A stretch of 64,000 nt of DNA from positions 52,110-116,109 of the forward strand of contig NZ_JABAST010000006.1 in the NCBI RefSeq assembly GCF_016107575.1, read 5' to 3'. Positions within the stretch are counted from its first letter, which is position 1. Each line of letters begins with the position of its first letter. This document shows, in pieces, positions 56,480 through 64,000 of the stretch. A program made the position numbers and the translations under genes. The stretch is from Psychrobacter faecalis. Its GTDB lineage: Bacteria > Pseudomonadota > Gammaproteobacteria > Pseudomonadales > Moraxellaceae. Below the pieces are notes generated by a model, which worked only from the letters and a program-made list of their open reading frames with translations, made no database searches and was not told the DNA's origin.

Positions 56480-58789
56480 TTAGCTTTTTTTGCTGGTGCC
56501 TTTACCACGGCTGCTGCTTCTTTTAGAAGGGGGTTTATTCGCCGAAGTTTTGTTAGCAGAGCTCTTACCAGCCGAATTGTTCTTTGGCTGATCGCGTTTG
56601 GTTTGATTCATTTGGCTTGCTTGTAGCTTAGCTTTAAGATCAAAGTCGATTTGTAGCAGGTCCATATTAACGCCCGCTACTTTTACGCGAACCAAATCGC
56701 CAAGCCCAAATACCGTGCCTCTGTCTTTACCGATAAGCTGTTGTTGCTGCTCATCATAGACAAAGAAGTCGTCGCCAACGTTGGAGATGTGCACGAGACC
56801 ATCGATATATAAGTCGGTCAAAGTCACAAATAAACCGAAGCTCGTCACAGTCGTCACCACGCCATCGAACTCTTCGCCGACATGATCTTTCATATAATGA
56901 CATTTGAGCCAAGATTCCACATAACGCGATGCTTTTTCGGCGCGGCGCTCGGTATCTGAGGTTTGCGTGCCAGCATCTTCAAGCGAGAAATCCATTACTG
57001 GCTGCTGGCTATTAGTCACTTTCGCTTTAATCGCGCGATGCAGCATTAAATCAGGATAGCGGCGAATCGGCGAGGTAAAGTGGCTGTATTCATCATAAGC
57101 CAAACCAAAGTGACCGATGTTGTCAGGCGCATAGTTCGCTTGCATCATCGAGCGTAGCAGCATGCTGTGGATGCTAATCGCGTCAGGGCGGTCTTTGGTA
57201 GCTTCGATGATACGCTGATAATCTGCTTGCGTTGGGCTTTCCTCAGGGAAGCTTAAGCCAAAGTTTTTGGCATATTCATGAATGCGCATTGACTTTTCGC
57301 TATCAGGCTTATCGTGGTTACGATATAAGACAGGCAACTCATGTTTTAGGGCAAAGTTTGCTGCACAGGTATTAGCAAGCAGCATACATTCTTCGATAAG
57401 CTTTTGCGCATCGCCGCGCGTACGCGGTAAAATCGCTTCGATGCCACCTTTTTCATTAAACTTAATATACGTTTCGACTGTTTCAAACTCCATGGCATGG
57501 CGTTCTTCACGTTTTTTTAGCAGCAGCTCATACAATTGATGTAAGGTATCGACCGATTTTTTAACATCTTTATTAGCCGTTAATGATTCAGGAACGCTTT
57601 TATCTTTTGGATTGGCAAGGTAAGCATTCACTTGGTTATAAGTCAGGCGCGCTTGTGAGTGCATAACGCCCGGATAAAATTCGTAGCCTGTGACTTTACC
57701 AGCACGCGATATCTTGATATCGGCAACCATACAGAGACGGTCAAGGTTGGGGTTCAAAGAGCATAGGCCGTTAGACAATACTTCTGGCAGCATCGGAATC
57801 ACGCGATGCGGAAAATACACTGACGTGCCGCGCTCGTAAGCATCTTTATCAAGTGGTGAGTTTGGCGTGACGTAATAGCTTACATCAGCAATCGCTACTA
57901 AAACACGATAGTTACCGCCTGAGCGTTTTTCGGCAAACACTGCATCATCAAAGTCGCGCGCGTCTTCACCGTCAATAGTAATAAGAGGTAAATCGCGCAA
58001 GTCTGTACGACCTTTCAAGTCTTTTTCGGTCGGCTCTTGATAGCTATTGGCCTGCTGTAATGCCGCTTCGCTAAAGTCTGACGGGATATCATAGTTGAGT
58101 AGAGTCGTCTCAATAATCAATTCACGGTCATTATCATCAGATAAGACTTGAGTGATTTTACCAGTGGCAAACTCGTGTTGGTTTGGCCAATCGATAATAT
58201 CGACTTTGACTGGCGCACCTTGTTTGGCATCTAACGCTTGCACGTTTTCTTCAGTGACGGTAATCGGCTGATGGTTATTTGGGCTACCAAGCTCAACGCA
58301 ATAACCTTCTTCATCATGCGCCAATGTACCAATAAAATTGTTTTGGCGACGCTCAACGATATCGACAATACGCCCTTCGGTACGACCGCGATTATCCGTA
58401 GAGGTGCCAACCGCTTGTACGGTATCGCCATTAAATACCCAGCGCATCTGCTTTTCATGCAAAAACAAATCAGGCATATCGCTCAATATCACAAAGCCAA
58501 AACCTTTAGGGTGAGCTGACACGGTGCCAGTGACGATATCGTGTTCGGTTACAGTACGATAGCGATAAGGACGCCCGTCGCGGTTTACTTGCCCATCGCG
58601 CGCCATTGCCTTTAGACGATTGCCTAAAGCATCAAATTGGTCAGGGTCATCAATATTAAAGGCTTTTGCCAATTGTTGATGCGTGACTTCACCGTATTCA
58701 TTAATCGTACTGAGTATCAGTTCGCGACTAGGAATAGGGTTAACGTATTTTTGTGCCTCACTCGAGGCGTTTGGATCATTCCAACTCAT
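56480..58789 (-). CDS. rnr: Ribonuclease R
   Basis: 3'-5' exoribonuclease that degrades structured RNA. 769 residues. N-terminal winged-helix (about 20-75), cold-shock domains (about 80-240), the RNB catalytic domain with LITIDGEDARDFDDAVFAE (metal-binding Asp cluster) and HFTSPIRRYPDLMLHR. An S1 domain follows (GEEFDGVVTTVTSFGLFVTL). The Lys/Ser-rich C-terminal tail (from ~725) is typical of RNase R. No smpB or rlmB neighbour is seen. Confidence 0.97.
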   Translation of the reverse strand: MSWNDPNASSEAQKYVNPIPSRELILSTINEYGEVTHQQLAKAFNIDDPDQFDALGNRLKAMARDGQVNRDGRPYRYRTVTEHDIVTGTVSAHPKGFGFVILSDMPDLFLHEKQMRWVFNGDTVQAVGTSTDNRGRTEGRIVDIVERRQNNFIGTLAHDEEGYCVELGSPNNHQPITVTEENVQALDAKQGAPVKVDIIDWPNQHEFATGKITQVLSDDNDRELIIETTLLNYDIPSDFSEAALQQANSYQEPTEKDLKGRTDLRDLPLITIDGEDARDFDDAVFAEKRSGGNYRVLVAIADVSYYVTPNSPLDKDAYERGTSVYFPHRVIPMLPEVLSNGLCSLNPNLDRLCMVADIKISRAGKVTGYEFYPGVMHSQARLTYNQVNAYLANPKDKSVPESLTANKDVKKSVDTLHQLYELLLKKREERHAMEFETVETYIKFNEKGGIEAILPRTRGDAQKLIEECMLLANTCAANFALKHELPVLYRNHDKPDSEKSMRIHEYAKNFGLSFPEESPTQADYQRIIEATKDRPDAISIHSMLLRSMMQANYAPDNIGHFGLAYDEYSHFTSPIRRYPDLMLHRAIKAKVTNSQQPVMDFSLEDAGTQTSDTERRAEKASRYVESWLKCHYMKDHVGEEFDGVVTTVTSFGLFVTLTDLYIDGLVHISNVGDDFFVYDEQQQQLIGKDRGTVFGLGDLVRVKVAGVNMDLLQIDFDLKAKLQASQMNQTKRDQPKNNSAGKSSANKTSANKPPSKRSSSRGKGTSKKS

Positions 58790-58937
58790 AAATTACCGTA
58801 TCTATTTTTTAAAATTATTAATAAGTGCTATCTTAACACGAACAACGCCGTAATATCTTAGGTCAATTGTCTTATGTGTATCAGATAGCAAGTAGCTGCT
58901 AGCTTGTATCGCTAACAGCCTTCGACATGCGAGCCAA

Positions 58938-60182
58938 TCAAATATCAATATCGACCGTATTTGATTGATTGGTTATCTTTTTAGTATTTAATTCTTTCGA
59001 TACTTCAAGGACAGTCGTTTGATTCGACTTATCGAGATATTTCTGCGCTTTATCAACTTCGGCTGTCAGAGTATTGACCGTTTGCTTCATATTTTCTAAC
59101 GCCTCGATTTTATAATTGCTAATCATATCCATCGTTTCATAGACGTTATTGAAGGCGTTTTGGAGTTTATCAAGCTCAATCGTGCTACTGGTTGCCTGCT
59201 CATGAATCTCAAGCGATTGACGTTTGAGCATCGCAGAGGTTGATTCAATCAAGCTGCTGGTCGTTTTATTTAGCGCGGTGATTTGATCGAGTACCAGTTT
59301 TTGATTGGTCATTGCTTGAGCAACCACCACTGCCGTACGTAGCGCCGAGATCGTCGTCGTCGTCGCGCGATCCACACCTTTAATCAGCTCTAGGTTGTTT
59401 TTACGAATGGTATCAAGGGCCAAGTAACCTTGTACGTTTACCGCCAATTGCGTTAAAAAGTCGGTATTTTTTTGCCGTACATAAAACAGCATTTCTTCTT
59501 TAATAATACGCGCTTTTTCGGGGTCAGTGGCTTCAACGGCATAAACCTTTTGCTCAAGCTGTTCATCGATTTTTTTGCCAACATAAATGTATTGGCGAAT
59601 CGATTGCATCAGCTCCCACATATTGACTTTTTCCTGCTCAATCATGGCATTGTCTTTGAGCAGTTCGTCTTTGCCATTATAAAGGCTGGACACCACGGCG
59701 TTGATATGCGATTGCGCTGACTCATATTGACGGAAATAATCTTGCACTTTATTACCAAATGGAATCAGACCAAAGAGCTTGCGTGAGCTGGTCAGCTCTT
59801 TTTTGCTCGGATCCAAATCTTCAACAATACCGCGCAGCTCAGTCAATGATTTGGCGATAGGTGAGTTATCAAACAAGCTATCATTGAGACTTTTTGCTGG
59901 TAAATCGAGCATACGGTTTGACACTTGTGCCGATTCGCGAATTTCTTTATTGCCCAAATTATGGATAGATTGCACGTTTTGCTGAAACTCAGCGCTGTGT
60001 ACTGAGTTGTTAATCACGTGATCGACAAAGGCATCGACTTTAGCATCAAGTTCAGGAATCTGGCTTTCGTCCAGTTTCACCATTTGATCCGCTTCGCTTT
60101 TTTGTATTTCTTTCACCGGCTCAGGAGCGGTTAAAGTGATGCTTGGCGTTGAGGCGTTTTCGGGCGGGGTCAATTCTTGCAT
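58938..60182 (-). CDS. telA: TelA-family (toxic anion resistance) protein
   Basis: 414-residue, mostly helical cytoplasmic protein of the TelA/KlaA family, known from tellurite-resistance loci but often chromosomal. Diagnostic segments are LTSSRKLFGLIPFGNKVQDYF (about 130-150), NMWELMQSIRQYIYVGKKID and VDRATTTTISALRTAVVVAQAM. A coiled coil fills the last 110 residues. The frequent partner XpaC is not adjacent. Its function in this setting is uncertain. Confidence 0.88.
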   Translation of the reverse strand: MQELTPPENASTPSITLTAPEPVKEIQKSEADQMVKLDESQIPELDAKVDAFVDHVINNSVHSAEFQQNVQSIHNLGNKEIRESAQVSNRMLDLPAKSLNDSLFDNSPIAKSLTELRGIVEDLDPSKKELTSSRKLFGLIPFGNKVQDYFRQYESAQSHINAVVSSLYNGKDELLKDNAMIEQEKVNMWELMQSIRQYIYVGKKIDEQLEQKVYAVEATDPEKARIIKEEMLFYVRQKNTDFLTQLAVNVQGYLALDTIRKNNLELIKGVDRATTTTISALRTAVVVAQAMTNQKLVLDQITALNKTTSSLIESTSAMLKRQSLEIHEQATSSTIELDKLQNAFNNVYETMDMISNYKIEALENMKQTVNTLTAEVDKAQKYLDKSNQTTVLEVSKELNTKKITNQSNTVDIDI

Positions 60183-60663
60183 AAAATTTCCTATAATATC
60201 TAAAAATGGGATTCTTTACCGACGACGTTATTTATCAATGACACTATTTATTGACTATTAATTGTCATTAACTATTAATTGTTAATGAATAACAGTTTTT
60301 GCTAAGCGCTTTTATAGTCGTGGTTTCAATTGTTTTTATTACCCAATGATTTTTATTCGAATGAGATATGTGTGATGAGATAATCTTTAGATTAACTGGT
60401 AATGAAAAGGTTGAGAAGATGGGTTTTGTAAACTGAGGTTTATAAAGCGTTTATAGAGGAATTTGGCTTATCGTACTTAGCTTTTTTATATTTAATGGGC
60501 GTATTCAGTAATAAATATGAAAAAACCATCAATATCCCGGAGTATATTGATGGTTAAGAGTATAACTATCTATAATAACGAGCTGTCTGTGTTAGTTAAT
60601 TGATTATATTAACTAACCATCACATCGATTTACAGCCACTACTCGCTATAATCCACAGGTGGA
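60183..60663. other. Intergenic region between infC and telA
   Basis: 481 AT-rich bases. They contain the infC terminator (next entry) and the telA promoter region. rpmI and rplT, which follow infC in many bacteria, are absent here; no other gene was recognised. Confidence 0.6.
60520..60555 (-). terminator. Rho-independent terminator of thrS-infC
   Basis: Reading leftward, AACCATCAATAT-ACTCCGGG-ATATTGATGGTT, a perfect 12-base stem followed by six T, 109 bases after the infC stop. Confidence 0.88.
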
Positions 60664-61185
60664 TTATTTTTTCTTAGTAGGTCCAAGTAGCATACCCATT
60701 TGACGGCCTTCCATCTTAGGATACTGTTCGACGTTTGAGATATCAGCGGTATCTTCAATGATACGATCAAGTTGTTTACGTCCAATCTCTTGGTGCGCCA
60801 TTTCGCGGCCACGGAAACGGATACTGATTTTAACTTTATCTTGGTTTTCCAAGAAGCTGACGATTTTTTTCAGCTTAACTTGATAATCCGCCTCTTCAGT
60901 ACTAGGACGTAGCTTCATCTCTTTTAGCTGGGTCTGTTTTTGGTTCTTCTTCGCTTCTTTCGCTTTCTGCTTTTGATCATAGAGGAAATGTTTATAATCC
61001 ATGATTTTGCATACTGGCGGCTTGGCTTCAGGAACCAATTCGACCAAATCTAGATTTTCATCACGCGCCGCTTTCATCGCGGTTTCGATATCGACCACGC
61101 CCATTTGCTCGCCATCTTCTTTAACCAAACGGACTTCTTTAGCATTGATATCTTCGTTGATGTTCAAACGGTTTGACTGTTTAAT
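60664..61185 (-). CDS. infC: Translation initiation factor IF-3 with ATT start codon
   Basis: 173 residues. Binds the 30S subunit and rejects non-canonical starts. The N-domain begins [13 protein letters not shown] and continues [15 protein letters not shown]; the C-domain contains [18 protein letters not shown] and ends [11 protein letters not shown]. The start is assigned to ATT at 61185 because AGGAG lies 8 bases before it. Also, the family's conserved N-terminal residues (RLNINEDI) begin upstream of any ATG. This rare start is the known basis of IF-3 autoregulation. The Shine-Dalgarno overlaps the thrS stop codon (GAGGAGTAA), so the genes are translationally linked. Confidence 0.95.
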   Translation of the reverse strand: MKQSNRLNINEDINAKEVRLVKEDGEQMGVVDIETAMKAARDENLDLVELVPEAKPPVCKIMDYKHFLYDQKQKAKEAKKNQKQTQLKEMKLRPSTEEADYQVKLKKIVSFLENQDKVKISIRFRGREMAHQEIGRKQLDRIIEDTADISNVEQYPKMEGRQMGMLLGPTKKK

Positions 61186-61190
61186 AGGTA

Positions 61191-63125
61191 TTACTCCTCA
61201 TCTGTTTTTGGGGTCTGTCGGCCTTTTTTGCTGACAGCAGTCTGTACTAAGCTAATAAATTCTGCAACACTCATGACGCCGAGGTTTTCACCTTCACGAG
61301 TTCGGACGTTGACACTGCCCGTTTCAACCTCTTTATCCCCTAATACTAGCATATAGGGAACGCGTTCTAATGTTTTCTCTCGTATCTTAAATCCAATCTT
61401 TTCGTTACGCAAGTCACTCGTCGCTCGCAAACCTGCATTTTTCAGCTCACGGACCACATTTTCACAAGCATCGGCTTGTTTATCAGTAATATTCATCACC
61501 GCCACCTGTTGCGGCGCAAGCCATACAGGCATCCAACCGGCGTAGTTTTCGATCAAGATACCGATAAAACGCTCAAACGAGCCTAAGATTGCACGGTGCA
61601 GCATAATTGGGGTTTCGCGCTCGTTTTGCTCATTGACGAATTCGGCATCAAGGCGCTCAGGCATATTTGGATCAACCTGTATCGTACCGCACTGCCAGAC
61701 ACGACCCAATGAATCCTTTAGACTAAACTCAATCTTCGGACCATAAAATGCGCCTTCACCCGGTAGATATTCCCAATCAAGACCTGAGCTATCTAGGGCA
61801 TCTGCCAAGGCTTTTTCGGCAAAATCCCAAGATTCATCGCTACCAACGCGTTTTTCAGGACGGGTTGAGAGCTTCATAATGATATTATCAAAACCAAAGT
61901 CTTCATACACCGCAAGGGTCAGTTTAATAAAATCCGCAACTTCTTGCTGAATTTGTGCTTGCGTACAGAAAATATGCGCATCATCTTGAGTGAAACCACG
62001 TACACGCATCAAACCATGTAATGAGCCAGAGGGTTCGTTACGATGGCACGAGCCAAACTCCGCCATACGTAGCGGCAGTTCACGGTAAGACTTTAAGCCT
62101 TGGTTAAATACTTGTACGTGACATGGGCAGTTCATTGGTTTTACTGCATAATCACGGTTTTCGCTCGAAGTGGTAAACATATTGGTGGCATAGTTACCCC
62201 AATGGCCTGAACGTTCCCACAAGCTGCGATCGACGATTTGCGGCGTTTTGATTTCCTCATAACCATGGTCATGCTGCACTTTACGCATATATTGCTCAAG
62301 TACCTGATAAATAGTCCAACCATTGGCATGCCAAAACACCATACCCGGCGCTTGCTCTTGCATATGAAATAAATTTAACGCTTTACCAATCTTACGGTGA
62401 TCACGTTTTTCCGCTTCTTCGATACGTTGGATATATGCTTTTAAATCTTTTTTATCTGCCCACGCCGTACCATAAATACGTTGCAGCTGCTCGTTTTTGG
62501 CATCACCGCGCCAATAAGCGCCTGACATTTTGGTCAGTTTAAACACTTTTAAGAAGCGCGTATTTGGCACGTGTGGACCACGGCACATATCGACATATTC
62601 TTGATGATGATACAGACCAAAGGCTTCTTCGCCAGGCATGTCATTGATCAATTTCAGCTTATAATCTTCGCCGCGCTCTTCAAAAATCTTGATGACTTCA
62701 TCGCGAGGGGTCATTTTTTTGATGACATCATAATCTTGCTTAATCAGCTCCATCATGCGTTTTTCAATTTTTTCCATGTGCTCAGGGGTAAATGGCGTCT
62801 CACTATAGATGTCATAATAAAAGCCATCTTCGATAACAGGACCGATGACCATTTTTACGTCAGGATAAAGCTGTTTTACCGCATGACCTAACAAGTGGGC
62901 ACATGAGTGGCGAATGATATCGACGCCATCAGCGTCTTTTGGCGTCACGATTTCAACTTTTGCATCGGCAACGATAGGGTCGTGTGCATCTACTAAATGA
63001 CCATCAACGCGTCCCGCGACCGTCGCCTTCGCCAAGCCCGCTCCAATACTTTGCGCCACTTCCATGACCGTTGTATTGCCTTCAAAGTTTTTTACGCTAC
63101 CATCAGGTAAAGTAATCGCTACCAT
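61191..63125 (-). CDS. thrS: Threonyl-tRNA synthetase
   Basis: 644 residues. TGS domain (1-61); editing domain with [10 protein letters not shown] (His 73 and 77) and the later CRGPH. Class II core with zinc ligands Cys 333 (MNCPCHVQ), His 384 (DDAHIF) and the His in [12 protein letters not shown]-terminal anticodon-binding domain ([14 protein letters not shown]). Upstream gene of the thrS-infC operon. No thrS-like operator structure was recognised in the leader. Confidence 0.98.
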   Translation of the reverse strand: MVAITLPDGSVKNFEGNTTVMEVAQSIGAGLAKATVAGRVDGHLVDAHDPIVADAKVEIVTPKDADGVDIIRHSCAHLLGHAVKQLYPDVKMVIGPVIEDGFYYDIYSETPFTPEHMEKIEKRMMELIKQDYDVIKKMTPRDEVIKIFEERGEDYKLKLINDMPGEEAFGLYHHQEYVDMCRGPHVPNTRFLKVFKLTKMSGAYWRGDAKNEQLQRIYGTAWADKKDLKAYIQRIEEAEKRDHRKIGKALNLFHMQEQAPGMVFWHANGWTIYQVLEQYMRKVQHDHGYEEIKTPQIVDRSLWERSGHWGNYATNMFTTSSENRDYAVKPMNCPCHVQVFNQGLKSYRELPLRMAEFGSCHRNEPSGSLHGLMRVRGFTQDDAHIFCTQAQIQQEVADFIKLTLAVYEDFGFDNIIMKLSTRPEKRVGSDESWDFAEKALADALDSSGLDWEYLPGEGAFYGPKIEFSLKDSLGRVWQCGTIQVDPNMPERLDAEFVNEQNERETPIMLHRAILGSFERFIGILIENYAGWMPVWLAPQQVAVMNITDKQADACENVVRELKNAGLRATSDLRNEKIGFKIREKTLERVPYMLVLGDKEVETGSVNVRTREGENLGVMSVAEFISLVQTAVSKKGRQTPKTDEE

Positions 63126-63712
63126 AATCTATTCACCTTTTTGGGTCCGTTGGCAGTGATGATTGCAACCATCAATCATATAACCGTAAGATCACGTCAA
63201 TTATATCTAACCACTATGATATGTTGGATATGTTGTAAGAAATGAGCATTAACTACAAGCACTGAGCTAAAATTTATCTTATATATTATGCTAATTAAGT
63301 AGCTATCTAATAACTGATCATCAAATCGCTATAATATAGAATAAGTTGCTTGTTCATAAGAGTAAGTAGGAGTGCCATGCAGTAATGTCATAGAAGCCGT
63401 TATTATAGCAAACGCTGTCTATTAACACTAGACAGCCGCGACGAAGTCAGCTTCCCTATATAGGTACGCTTAATGTCAATATCAATAGTGACGAATATAT
63501 CTATAGATACATCTGCTATAACAAAAAAATCTAGGGTTTATAAATGTCCAATTGAGCTTACTAATAAGCTTCGTAGCAAATAATAATTAAACATTAAGGC
63601 ATGTCTAGAGAATAATCTTCTTTGGTTTAATATCTGATTTTTACTAAGCTATTGAAAAATATGGTTTGTTTACCGTCTTCTAAAATAAATTAAGAAATCT
63701 ATCGAAAATCGG
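63126..63712. other. AT-rich region between thrS and the rRNA-type promoters
   Basis: 587 bases, very AT-rich, containing the thrS promoter and upstream sequence of the rightward promoters. Repeated A/T tracts just before 63713 could act as UP elements (inference). No gene was recognised. Confidence 0.4.
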
Positions 63713-63740
63713 TTGACACCCAGTTCAAACCGTCTATAAT
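63713..63740 (+). promoter_or_regulatory. Strong promoter P1 of a probable rRNA operon
   Basis: Consensus TTGACA (63713-63718), 16-base spacer and consensus TATAAT (63735-63740), followed by a GC-containing discriminator (ACGCACC), as in stringently controlled rRNA promoters. Confidence 0.85.
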
Positions 63741-63830
63741 ACGCACCTCATTAGGGAGAACCGGAACAACTTATATGTCAATTACATATAACAAACCTGG
63801 CTAACCCATTGAAACAAATTATAAAAAAGC

Positions 63831-63858
63831 TTGACAAACCAAATCATTATGATATGAT
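63831..63858 (+). promoter_or_regulatory. Strong promoter P2 of a probable rRNA operon
   Basis: TTGACA (63831-63836), 16-base spacer and TATGAT (63853-63858), then a GC-rich discriminator (AGTCGGCTCG). It lies 118 bases after P1, the tandem spacing typical of rrn operons. Confidence 0.82.
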
Positions 63859-63866
63859 AGTCGGCT

Positions 63867-64000
63867 CGCTAGATAGGATAAGTTCTTAACTTAAACGAAC
63901 TAGCAAAGAGAAATACCCTATATATCAGTTACTGGACGACAGTAGCTTGACACTATTTAAAAGCATAACTAAAGAACAACTTGTGTGGATTTTTGCTGAT
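63867..64000 (+). other. Probable 16S rRNA leader (partial)
   Basis: Untranslated leader after P2. Near the window end the sequence CTAAAGAACAACTTGTGTGG resembles the boxA-like and processing region that precedes 16S rRNA in Moraxellaceae and other gammaproteobacteria. No mature rRNA sequence is reached before the window ends. Confidence 0.6.

Noticed and set aside
63126..63712. Threonine-responsive operator or T-box before thrS
   Set aside because: No tRNA-like anticodon-arm mimic or T-box sequence was visible in the thrS leader.

Overview
The window looks like a chromosomal segment of a Psychrobacter species (Moraxellaceae, Gammaproteobacteria). This rests on gene content and protein style: grpE-dnaK without dnaJ, thrS-infC with an ATT-started infC, a complete nqrABCDEF operon with apbE and nqrM, hisBH apart from hisA, and an rRNA-type leader at the right edge. 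Species cannot be named from the sequence alone.

Layout. 1-13.5 kb is ordinary core DNA: a family IV esterase, grpE and dnaK, a small outer-membrane beta-barrel, an nfeD/SPFH pair, a phytase-like esterase, hemN and a lipoprotein of the penicillin/AHL acylase family. From 14419 to 26923 a 12,505-bp Tn7-like transposon interrupts comM (5' part 13498-14418, 3' part 26924-27570). It is flanked by a perfect 5-bp target duplication (GTGGT), and removing the element plus one copy restores an in-frame comM. The element carries tnsA, tnsB, tnsC and tniQ, plus a multi-zinc-ribbon protein overlapping tniQ. At the opposite end is an inward-facing tnsE-like gene. Cargo consists of thrH-like and lysE-like genes with a divergent lysR regulator, a lone ABC-type ATPase, and remnants of two different IS3-family insertion sequences. 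Gene order and target resemble the comM-targeting Tn6022/AbaR backbone of Acinetobacter, but the cargo differs.

27.5-43.2 kb returns to core genes: ilvD, nnrS-like, gph, a DUF4385 gene, tRNA-Phe, a panZ-like gene, hisBH, hchA, avtA-like, a tesA/ybbA/ybbP-type operon and an MFS exporter. 43.6-52.4 kb is the Na+-NQR respiratory region: nqrA-F, then a short-chain dehydrogenase, apbE and nqrM, all leftward. 53.3-63.1 kb holds hisA, a BON-domain MscS channel, rnr, telA, infC and thrS. The last 300 bases carry two strong tandem promoters and a leader typical of an rRNA operon whose 16S gene should start just outside the window.

The most noteworthy part is the transposon. It appears to encode two recognised target selectors (TniQ and a TnsE-like protein) and a third, uncharacterised one (twelve CxxC pairs joined to a helical, possibly integrase-like, half). 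It has inactivated the competence helicase gene of its host. All functional calls are from reading motifs and remembered family features; no searches were run.
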